Source of the DNA: Gymnogyps californianus
Taxonomy: Eukaryota; Chordata; Aves; Accipitriformes; Cathartidae
Direction of reading: 5' to 3'
NCBI RefSeq assembly: GCF_018139145.2
Contig: NC_059473.1
Span: forward strand, 64,276,707 to 64,340,706
Length of the DNA: 64,000 bases
Below the pieces are notes generated by a model. The model had not been told where the DNA came from, did no database searches, and saw only the letters and a list, made by a program, of their open reading frames with translations. Positions 25,769 to 36,200 of this stretch are shown here, one piece after another; position 1 is the first letter of the stretch; each line of letters begins with the position of its first letter. Position numbers and translations under genes: made by a program.

Positions 25769-26189
25769 CCTTCTTTTGTGTTTACTTTTACCATTGACTT
25801 AGTCTCAAGTTTATTACTGTATTAACAAGGATTTTGTGTGTGAAGTGGAAGATTTTTCTTCCTAGCCCCGCCAATGCTACATTATTATATTCTAAAAGGC
25901 TGACTTTTGTCTAAACTAATCCAGCAATCTATGTTATTTCAGCAGACTAATTCTAATGACTAATGTTTGAACGTGGTTGTTGTGGGCAGTGTGCTTATAT
26001 GAATTCAGTAAGTCAATGGGAGCTTGATCCTGTTTCTTCTTAGTCAGCAGAAAAATAATATTAAACTAATAAAATAATACTAGGGAGCAGGACCAAGACA
26101 AAAAAGTTCAGATTTCATTCAACTACTAACATTGACTAGATGTTTTTTAATTAATTCCATTTACAGTTTAAGAAAGTAATTAAACTGTT

Positions 26190-26370
26190 CAAGGCCTAAA
26201 ACTGAGGTTTGGGAGATATGGGTTCTGGTTCCAATGTGGTCTTCATTTGTGTGTGCCAAGACAATTTTCATCTGTGCATCACTTTACCCTGAATTAAAAT
26301 TGGACAATAGTACTTGACAGGGGAATGTTAAGTTTTATTAATTAGGGCTTTGAAATCTATGATGGATAAG
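26190..26370 (+). mobile_element. MIR-like (CORE-SINE) fossil
   Basis: The order of blocks follows the usual MIR layout: a GGGAGATATGGGTTCTGGTTC segment, then a pyrimidine-rich CATCTGTGCATCACTTTACC segment where MIR has its cytosine-rich CTCAGTTTCC part, then GGACAATAGTACTTGACAGG, and finally GGGCTTTGAAATCTATGATGG. The match is from memory of the MIR consensus, with many substitutions, so this is an old copy. Confidence 0.6.
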
Positions 26371-27945
26371 TTTAGTGTCTGAAAAAAAAGTATTTTTGTT
26401 CCATTTTAAAATACCGAAACTAATGCTTAAGTGATAAAAAGAACTGCTGTGAAGCAACTCTCTATTTTCTCTCTGTTTAAGTTAAATATGGAGGAACGGT
26501 ATACCTTGCCTGTGAGGTCACACAAAATGAAATGAACAATTGGCAGACTAGAGGGTCAAGAACTGTGATTTTCTTCTTCTCTGTTGCTTCCAGAAACCTC
26601 TTGTTGACTTTGTGGTTACTTTTTTTAGATGCTGTATTGTTGTTAGGCACTCCAGAGCTGCTGAATGATGCTCCCTTCCTAATACTGCTCGTTTTTAACT
26701 GGAGTTTTAGAGACAGTAATGTCAGTAACTGGCTGTTTCCTGGAGCAATTCAGGCTGATAGCAGAACATTAAACATCTTACTTACAAGCAGATGAGTACT
26801 CTGTGCTTGGCAGAACTGGATGGGCTGATCTTTTTAACACTAAGGATATTTGAGAAATTCAGAAACAATGTAGTAGGTTTTGCTTTAGGCTAGCTGTGAA
26901 TCCAAAATTTAACTAATAGTCTTCAAAAATCATAATGTGGGCCAGGTTTTGAGGGCTGAGTTCGTTTCAAGCCCATTCTTCTCCTTTACTCCCTGAAAAA
27001 AAAAAAAATCTTATTTTTTGGGAAGTACCAGATCTAATCTCTCCCTCTCTTCTCTGGCCTAGGGCTCCGGTATCCTGAAAGAGACTTTTTTCTCCAGCTT
27101 TCCAAGGTCTTCATAGGAACTGGTCCCCACTCTCACAGTGCCTGCCTGGATATAACTTCTGGTTTTTCTTTCATGCATGCCATACCAAACAGACACTTAC
27201 AGAACATAGCTGTCCTGTCAGCCTGAACTAGAGATCCACAACAGTTTTTCACTGACAGCATTGTAATACTAGGTCTGAGCCTACAGTGTGCTGCACTGCT
27301 TTCCACAGCTTTTCTCCTTGGTTGTGGTGCTCTGGAGGCCTGAAGTTCCTGGCTGGATGTGTAGTGTATGGCTGGTTCCAGAAGAGCAAATTTTGAGTGA
27401 GACATAAGGCCTATCAGTTCTGTTGGCTTCCGCCCTCCATGAAAATGAAACTACAGGGGTAGTTACCAGATATTTGTGAACAGCCTGGAAGAAGGTAGAG
27501 AAAATAATCTGTCCCTGAAGTAAACTCAGGAAGGGCACTCACATTTCCTTACAGGAATTCTTGCATTAAGTATGAGACTTGTTAGAATTAGAACAGGTTT
27601 GTTTATACAGGGAGCGAGTTGCAGAGACCCACTAATTACATTGGAAATTAGAGAATTTACTTAAACTCTTCCAGGTTGGTTTGGTTGGTTGGTTTTAGCC
27701 CTGAATTATTAAAGTAACCTGGAGTGATTTGAACTGTTTTTGACTGAAACTTGCAGGGTTAAAAAATAGACAGGTTTCTCTTGTTAAAACTATGCAATAA
27801 GATGGCTTTTTAGCATTCTCTCTTTACTCATGCAGTAGCAGAAATAACTTAATTCTTTACAGACCATGTGTATTTTAAGCTTACTTCAAGCAGATTTGTA
27901 ACCTCATTTCTACACATACCTGAAAACTCTCTTTTATTTGCAAGT

Positions 27946-27946
<1 letters not shown>

Positions 27947-27974
<28 letters not shown>
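27947..27974. repeat. Poly(T) tract, 28 bases
   Basis: An uninterrupted T run in the AHI1 intron 0.2 kb upstream of the T run at the exon acceptor. Simple repeat, likely variable in length. Confidence 0.9.
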
Positions 27975-27979
<5 letters not shown>

Positions 27980-28141
27980 CAGGGTACTGTTTCCTTGTTT
28001 GTAACCACATAGGAGTTAACATTTTATGGCTGATAGACATTCTGTTTCAAACGAGGTATATTCTCTCCTTATTCAGGAAGCTGGTGGGTTTTCTATGTAC
28101 ATGTGTTGGCCCCATTGTCTGTCGTCTTTTTACCTCCCTGC

Positions 28142-28175
28142 TTTTTTTTTTTTTTTTTTTTTTTCCCTTTTACAG
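28142..28175 (+). promoter_or_regulatory. Unusually long polypyrimidine tract and acceptor of AHI1 exon
   Basis: Twenty-three T in a row, then CCCTTTTACAG, make up the splice acceptor immediately before the exon at 28,176. A homopolymer this long is likely to vary in length between individuals, which could affect how efficiently the exon is included. Confidence 0.75.
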
Positions 28176-28255
28176 ATGTCACCAGTCATCAGTAAGTCAG
28201 GGGACCTAAAATTGAGCTCGGAGCATGACACAGATAGAGACTCACCTGCAACACA
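28176..28255 (+). CDS. AHI1: AHI1, penultimate coding exon
   Basis: An 80-base exon between TTTTACAG and GTAAGC. It starts in phase 0, matching the end of the 14,420 exon, and reads MSPVISKSGDLKLSSEHDTD followed by RDSPAT, leaving CA over. CA plus the first base of the last exon (A) makes a glutamine codon, so the phases close exactly. The peptide is serine- and aspartate-rich and probably disordered. The internal ATG at its first codon is not a translation start. No domain is recognisable, and the call rests on splice sites, phase and position between the SH3 exons and the terminal exon. Confidence 0.82.
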
Positions 28256-31200
28256 GTAAGCAAGAAATACTTAAAACAATTTGCAGTGTTATTTCTACAA
28301 CTGCTGTTAGAAAACTGTGAGAAAAGTTGGAAGGGTTATTTTGTTTTAGCAAGCAAAACAAGAAGTTAGCTTTAGGATAGTCATTAAAAAAGCACTTCAC
28401 ACCTGAAATGTGAAGGAAATAACAGTTTGTATGTGTGTACACACATACATATGCGTACGCACACTCTCTCCCCCAAAAAGAGCAAGGACTATAATGTACA
28501 TGAGAATCAAAACTCAGGGATATGGGATTGCCCTGTGGCATCCCTTAGCTATGTATTAGGCTTTATTGCTACAAACTGCAAACTATTTTTGCACCTTCTA
28601 AAAATCAGTTAATATAAGTTGCAAAAGGTTGTCACACACTGAGAAGATGCAAGCTAGCATCTTTGATTGTGACACTTGCATTTTTTAAAAATTGTATGTG
28701 TTCATTGTGTGAAAGCTGTAAGCAGATAAGATCTCAACATTTTGAACAAGAGCTTCCACAATATCTTTAGCTATTGCAACCATTTATACTTCAAAAAATA
28801 CATCTGAAAATACTTCCTGTGTTTGCCATTACAGGTATCTGTCATCTAAGCAGTTATTTCACTGATCATTTTCCAGAGTGGTCCGCTCCGCATATAAATA
28901 ATCTATGCCTATATGGTGTAGATGCAGATACATATCTAATTTTAACTTATCTTTAAATCTTAATTTTCTATCTCCAGCTGTATCTAGATTTGAAAATAAA
29001 TTGTGAGTGGAAAGTTTAACCCTCATGTATGATGAGGAATGGGCTGTATAACTACACATTGACAGAATTCAGCGTTGAATTTTGGACATAACTATTCTGA
29101 TAGGATGTACATTAAGGAAGGAGATGCCTTTAAAGCACAGTTACTGTGATGGTTGATGCACTCTATTAGAAGCCAGTATCAAAAATTTGGTATGACTCTA
29201 CTCCATTAGTAGAACTTCAGGAAACAGTTATTTTGAGTGACCTTCCCAGGGCATCCACTGAAGAATGTGGGACCACAGATTTAAAATGTGGAATCACAAA
29301 TTATTTAATCAAATTCAAGAATTTTGAATTTTATTATCATATCAAATGTGAAATACTCATTTTAATGGAAACTAAGGCTGTCCTGAGAACAGGTCTCACT
29401 GAAGTGTCATGCTGAAGAAACAGCACCCCAAAACCACTTCAGTTACATTTCAAAAAGGTGAGGGAAGACACCTACATGCCTGAGTCACTGGAATGTACTC
29501 CCTCCTCCAGAACTATAGGGAGCAGGAGCATCATGGAGATGCCAGTCTGAAGTCATGCTTCATGTCCTTGCTGTCCCATCTGGGCAAAGAGCGGTGTTGC
29601 AGAGCCTCATTCACAAGCTTTCAGGGTACTGAGCCATTTATACCTCATCATTACTGAAAGATGCCATGAGGTAGCGTTTGATGCTATCCCTTGTCAGGGG
29701 AGAGCTAATTTGAAAGGGAGGACATGTCAGTGCTACACAGTGCTGTATTTTCTTTCCATGTACAGGACATTCTAGGCTTTATTACTTTTTTGCTGCATTT
29801 GTCTCCAGTGCTTGTGTTTTGTCTGACGTGGAGAGGGCAGTTTTCACTGCATGTTTTAAGATCAGAATGCAGATCTGAGTAACATCTGTTCCTGATGTAA
29901 AGCTTGAATCTGAAAGTATGTACTTTGTAAGCTCTTCCATGAACTAGAACATCATGAAATGTGATTCACTTGTCTTTGTAATTATAGCAGTGACTGCACA
30001 TACCAAGTTTTTTTCAGAAGAGACTACAAGTTTTTGCCTTATTTTGAGAGCTAGTAGAGAGAAGGATCTTGTGGCATTTCTGATGCCCATAGTCTGAAAG
30101 ACTGTTCCATATTTCTGTTTATAGGCTGTGTAGTACAGATTAGATAATAAAACATCCCAGAAACATAGGTGCTTTTTTTTCATGAAAACTCTCACTTCTT
30201 TGTACCTGAAACCATGATCTGCAGGGTCTGTGACAGAACTGTAGGTTTTTTGTTCACTGCAGTTGATGTGTCTTGAAATAACTAAAGAATGACACGCACG
30301 CAAGTGTTGTGATCTTAACTGGAAAAGTCTTCTATTTTAGCATCTAAAAGCAATATCAACATGACTTGAGGTCCAGTCCAATCTGTACTTAAATAGTTGC
30401 TCCACCTAAAGCATTCTGTTATCTTCCTGTTTTCTGTGAAAATACACTTAATATCCATGTCACATGCTAGTATATAATAGGAATTGCTCAGTAAATAAAC
30501 TTCGTAAGAATCAAGTGAGATGCGATTGCCAAATACGCCCTTTCACTATGGAGAAGTGAAACTGTTAGCACCTGCACAACTCACTATACCTTTCTTTGAG
30601 CCTCCAAATGAATGTTTGCTGTTTTGCCTATTAGAACAGTATTCATTATGGCCACAATACCTGCTGTAAAAGAAAGTGAATGGCAAGCCCTTATGACATG
30701 TCTGTCTTTCAGAATTTCTGGATGGAAAATACGGTTTTGCAATAGGAAAACAAATTTTATCCAAGGTGGTACATTTTTATCTTAGCCAAGCAGTTAACCT
30801 ATCTTCTGCAGACTCTGTAAGAAATAGAGAAATGTCCACATAACAGATGCTAAGTGAACTAAGGTTTTTATCTAAGTATCCCAAAGATTTGCTACTTCGT
30901 CACATCTGATGTTCAAATAATAAAAAGATATGAAAACTACTTCTGAAAATTTGAGTAGCTTTATACTGAAAATCTGCATAGTAGCCTCACCCTTCAAATA
31001 TTAATGATTAGATACTATTTGTCAGTACAGACATGATCTCCTAAGATATATTCTCACTGTACAGTTTTGTTGAGCTACACTAGGTAGTGCTCTCTGCATA
31101 AATTTACAAGTGATTACGCATCAGACCCAGCTGAACACTCAGTTTGGTAATTGGTACTTATGTTACTGATGAATTATGATTTTGTACCCTGGTTTCTTCA

Positions 31201-32353
31201 TGCAGCAGTACTTCTCAAATTATTCCACAAATCCCAACACAGAGGATCTTAAACTCCAGCATGCTTTCCTTCAGGATGTTCCAGTATTAGAGCTGCAGCA
31301 ATTCATGTATTCATGAAGACACAATTGAGCTTAAAAAAAATTCAAACTATAGGCAGATAGTCATCAGTCCATTAGCAAGGCTGATGTGTAAACATTCTCA
31401 ACTATGAAATAGGATTACATTAGGACAGTATCACCAACAGTAGTGCTCTTGTAGCACCCTTTTTGGGGAAACTGCACACATCTCATTACATTCTTTAGTC
31501 TTGATTCATCCACTCGCTTATGTGTTGCAGCAGGATTCAACATAACAGTTCTGGTCACAAACCAAGACCTGTTTGTGTTAGGCACAATACAGATTTTGAA
31601 CAAAGACAGTAGCTGCCCTTGAAAGATTACAGTCAAAGTATTAGTCCATATTTATAGTTAAATAAAGTTACAACTTCTGCCAAGAGTGGGAATTCATGGT
31701 AGATGTGGTGTAACATCTGCGTAATCCTGGCATCATCTGCAAGACCAGTCTAATTCCCTTGTTAAAGGCACTGACTGGGAAAGATACAGGAGCTTGACTG
31801 ATGCTTTTGGCATTGTATGAAGTCTGATAAGCATAAAGAGATTAAAGTGATTTCTGATTCTGTAAATCTGTTATAGTTCAGGTAAATTAAAATGGAAAAA
31901 CTAATCTTATGCACTTTGCCTGCCTGCCTTATTCTTGTTGAATAAATAAACCAGGAATCTCTCTTTAATTGCAAGTATTTTGGTGTTTGAGCTTAGGAAA
32001 GAAAAAAAAAGTGCAATGGCTTTTATGAGAGGAGGAGACCGGTAATTTGTATTTTTTAATTACATCTGTTGACTATTGATCAAGACTAGCTGATTTTTAA
32101 GATCATGAGCAGTTCTTTTCAAAGCAATGCTATGATATGTTAAAAAGTAGACTAGTGGAGTGGTCTCATATTTTGTCTTCATGGTTTTTCTGTCTTTGTT
32201 CTGCTGCAGAACAGTTTTTGTAGCTGTTTCAGCATTGTACTCAAGGGGGACAGGCAGACAATTGTGCTAACACATCAGCTGTGGGTGGAAAAAGCTCTAA
32301 ATTTGGGCTAACTTTGTGTTTCTTTTACTCTCTTTATATCCACCTTCCTCTAG
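28256..32353. other. Last AHI1 intron, no gene seen
   Basis: A 4.1 kb intron. It contains a 22-bp perfect palindrome at 28,428-28,449 inside a TG/CA-rich stretch and many short unsupported ORFs (for example 29,944-30,303 minus). No mobile element was recognised. Confidence 0.6.
28428..28449. repeat. 22-bp perfect palindrome in TG/CA-rich stretch
   Basis: Eleven-base arms (TGTATGTGTGT and its exact complement) meet with no spacer, followed by more alternating purine-pyrimidine sequence to about 28,463. Confidence 0.85.
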
Positions 32354-32582
32354 AGGTGCAAAGAAAAAGAAGAAAAGGATACAGAGGAACGAGAGAGAAA
32401 ATCAGCACAACTTAATGGGTCTCGATACTCCTGTATCATCAGTTACAGCTAATGGTGTTGAAAATGAACCTACAGCCCGTGGGGTGGAATTGAAGAAGAA
32501 GAAAAAGGCAGTGAGAGGCTCAAACTTAAGCACAAATGGAAAGACAAATATTGCCCTTGAGCCTGAATGCTATGACGTATAG
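32354..32582 (+). CDS. AHI1: AHI1, C-terminal coding exon
   Basis: The acceptor CCTTCCTCTAG is followed by an exon whose first base completes the glutamine codon from 28,255. It encodes 75 residues and stops with TAG at 32,580-32,582. Two lysine clusters stand out: GAKKKKKRIQR right at the exon start and ELKKKKKAVRG about 45 residues later. The protein ends EPECYDV. Human AHI1 also ends in a basic, divergent tail, but this avian tail looks longer and different in sequence from what I remember. The clusters could act as nuclear-localisation or phosphoinositide-binding patches, which is inference only. Confidence 0.88.
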
Positions 32583-33285
32583 TCATAATTTAATTCCAAA
32601 TACTGGTGTGATATTCAGTATACACATTGAAGGCTGCAACTACGATCTCACTTCTAGGATTAACAAGAAACAAAGAAATTAAAATACTCAAATACACAGA
32701 ATGGCACCAGTTATGACTTACCGATGGTGTAAACCTGTTTTAGAAGACTTTTGCCCTGGGTTCCTTGAAATCAACAGAACTTGAGTGTTCAGCTCCTCAC
32801 TGGACTGGTGAAATCTGAAACTGTCAAATACAGTGTTAACCAATTGAATAACTGATTACACCTTAACTTAGGCATTTCTGTAGGCTGTAGATCAATCCAT
32901 TGGGAGCAGAGAATCAAGTGAACAAGTGCGATCTAGAGCAAAACAAGCCCAACCACTACATAAGTTCTTAAATTAGCATTTTAAAATGTGTTGTAAGTAA
33001 AATAGAGGAGTGTTCAGAATGGTAAAATTCCAAAGGAACGATGACATTACAGTCAGTGTAGCTGAAAACATAAGCTTTTTAAAAATATTTTCCTGACATC
33101 AAATATTCACTTGGACTGCATTTTGCAGCTCTGAAGTGAATTGTTGAGTAACTACCTATGCAACTACACTGTCTTCAGTGGGACTACTCATGCTTACCAG
33201 TGTAAGTAAGTGTTGCAAATTCCAGGCAGTTGTATTTTTCAAATGAGGTTTTCTGCACATAATAAAGATGCATTGCAGTTTTGTC
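32583..33285 (+). other. AHI1: AHI1 3' untranslated region
   Basis: The region from the stop codon to just past the AATAAA at 33,261-33,266 is about 0.7 kb, AT-rich and without a further open frame. A stretch at 33,173-33,192 (CTTCAGTGGGACTACTCATG) matches the dispersed ancient repeat core noted elsewhere in the window, so part of the UTR seems to derive from a transposable element. A second AATAAA at 33,605-33,610 could give a longer transcript. Confidence 0.65.
33261..33266 (+). terminator. AHI1 poly(A) signal AATAAA
   Basis: Canonical AATAAA about 680 bases after the AHI1 stop, followed within 20-40 bases by T/GT-rich sequence (GCAGTTTTGTCAG) suitable as a downstream element. The next AATAAA is at 33,605. 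Confidence 0.6.
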
Positions 33286-36200
33286 AGAGTTCCTGGCTGC
33301 TTTGGCAGCAGTCTTGCCAAATACACTTTCTTTTGTCTGAATGAAATATTTCATATCCAACTGTACTGTTTGTTTTACTTGTAGTCCTTATTCACTTGTA
33401 AGTGTCATTAATTAATTTTTTTACTTGAGTATTATGTTGTGAACTTTTACTAATGACTTCACTAATTATTTACAGTGCTAAATAATTTATGGTTTATATT
33501 AAACGAAACACTTTCTATCAGTTAGTGTTGGTATTTTTTCTGGCTGATGATGTCCAGTTTATTTTTACTCTGCTAGGAAATTCTTCCTCCTTCCCTTCTG
33601 AAGCAATAAATAACATAAAATTAGAAAGCCCTTATTTAGTAGACCGGGCACTTGATTCCATTAAAAAAAGAAGTGAGAATAACAATGTTGGGCACTGATG
33701 TGTGAAATGCACCCAGATGCAGAGGACTAGTTGCTATATATTGTAATATCTTCCCTGCACATGTTTTAAAGCCAGAAAAATCTGTAAACTTGTTTCTTTT
33801 GAGTAAAGCACGGCAGCAAATATTCTTTTTTTGGCCCCACTGGTAAATCTTCTTTGCTAACAGTCCTAGCTTTGCTTTGTCTAGAGCATGTGTATGGAGT
33901 CCTCCCCAGAACGGGGCTTGCATATGTGTACTGGAAACTTATTAATGTCTCTTTCCCCAGTCAGAGGTGGTGTAAAATTATCTTAGTCCTGGGACTGCCT
34001 GATTCTAGCAAGGTTCCTCGCCTCTTATCTGTCTGCTTTTGCAATATGTTCCAACACATCATTCTGTGTGACGTGGGATTTAAAGATTTTATAAAAGAGA
34101 AAAATCTCAACATCTTACGTTTCTTAAAATGTCCGGGATCACATTTAAAATAAGGGCAGAGTATGACATCAGGCTCCACGTCAGGGAGAGCTGAGCACTA
34201 GCCAAGATCTGGGAGCTCATTGGAAAGCATTGTAAAATGTTAATTTGGCATTGTGGACACTGAAGACAGAAATAACACTTCAGATAAACACCACAGAGAG
34301 ATGGTAGTTCTAATCAAAGGCACAGCACCTCCTTTCATGCTTGCGAACTAGGGCTCCAATTATGTTCACTGCTCTGAAGCTGAATAGAGCTGCTTTGCCA
34401 CACTTTCCAAATTGAGAGGAGAGGCAGCAGTAGTGTCTTCCAAGGCACAGTTCCAAATAACAATTAAGCAGAAGGAATCAGATAAGAGCCAAACATGAAA
34501 ATGCAGGGAGTTGAAAATAAACTTTTCATAATGTTTTCCTGTAATTGCAATAGCTTTTGTTTTGGTTTTGTAATTTTTTTTTTCTCCCTACCACATGGTT
34601 GGTTAGAGACTTCTATTCCTTTATACCGTGTCACTGTGGTACTAGAGTTTTCTGCATTCATTTAACAGAAAATGAACAAAAAGGTCTGAAATTTAAAAAA
34701 AAAGTCCAAGTGATCTGTCAGCGTTAAAATTAGAACCTTCAGTCTAAAATCTCTTAACAAATTGTTAACGTGGCATAATGGCAAAGACAGTTTTTACCTT
34801 TTGTTCAGAAATATGGCCGATACATTCATTTTAAGAAAAAATGGTTTTTTCTTCAGTATTAGTAGATTCTTTATTCTTCAGACATTGCTGTTGGGATTTT
34901 AAACTTACAGGAAAGGATAAAACTTTTAAACAGTTTAGATTAGTGTAATGGTTTAAAAAAATAAGTTTTTAAATTAAACTCTATGTAATGCTTCTTGTTT
35001 CTGTGTTAATGCAACCTACATATTTCTTAAGATTACTTTAAAATGAGTATTGTGTACATTTGCTGAAAATTGTCCAAGTATTTAAAGGACTTAAATTTCA
35101 GTGGAAGAAAAGAATTCCAGAAGGATTCAGATCGCCTACTGAAAATTTTCCTCCTTTTTTTTTTTAGTTGAAGAACTACATTAAGTATCCTAAAACATGA
35201 GTGCCCTGCGAAATTGCTCCCTGCACCATGAATTAAAATACAAGAGTTATAAAAGTCTATCTGAGGAGTCTTTAGAGGGTGATGCAATTTCATTGCTGGA
35301 ACAAAGACGATAAAACCTTGTTTTAAAAAGGGTAAATATTAGATATTTATAACTGCGTGGTGATAACAGCATAGTAGGTCTTTCATTGTTCTGGTGTGTG
35401 TGGTTACAACATACAGTTCCTATTACATTTTTGTGATATGGCAGAGACATTGAGAACAATGCATAAATCAACAAAATAGAAAAGAACGGATGGCACATTT
35501 TTCCTGTGTTTCCCAATAGCCATCAGATTGCATTTAGTTTTTTCCTTAAAATAATTTGAGGAACAGACATCATAAAGCACAGTAAGTGTATTTGTAGCAT
35601 CACTTAATTCAGAAGGCAGTAGGGGATGGATCACAGTCAAACAAGGGCTAATGAGAACACAGAGGAACATGACAACTGAAAGTCTCTGTTGACTAGTGAA
35701 CTAAATCTGCCGGCTGGACCCGATTGTCTGATGGAGAATTGAATGTCAGGATCATTTAGGGTTAACAATGGCCCATTACAAGCAAAAGCAGACAGCTATG
35801 AAAAATAGCCGGCATGGTAGCCATTCTGCAGAGACCGTGGATACAAACTTGATAATGAGGCACTTCATTCACTACATCCTTCTGCTCTAATTACTAAGGT
35901 GAATAGGAAATACTTCATTTAAGGCGGGAACAGACTAAAGCAAAAACACTTGTTTGGTAAACACAAAGAGTGGTGGGGGTTTTTAATGATCCTTTTCTAG
36001 CACGTATGAAATTAGTATGTATGCAGTGCAACCTATTTTATAGATGTGGAAACTGGGAGGGGATGGAAGTATTTCTGAATAGCGGAGGAAGGCTAGAAAG
36101 AGTCATGTATAGGTTTGTACTGTGGGGTTTTTCCCTTAGCATTCTGTCCAATGACTGCCCAGAATGTTTTGAACAAATTAATTTATGGATGTACACCTGC

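Larger units (their letters stand above)
25774..28175. other. AHI1 intron, 3' part; MIR-like fossil and T tracts
   Basis: Contains the dispersed core AGTCAATGGGAG at 26,011-26,022, a MIR-like SINE (26,190-26,370, separate entry), and T runs at 27,947-27,974 and 28,142-28,164. The second T run forms the pyrimidine tract of the next exon's acceptor. No other exon is supported. Confidence 0.55.
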
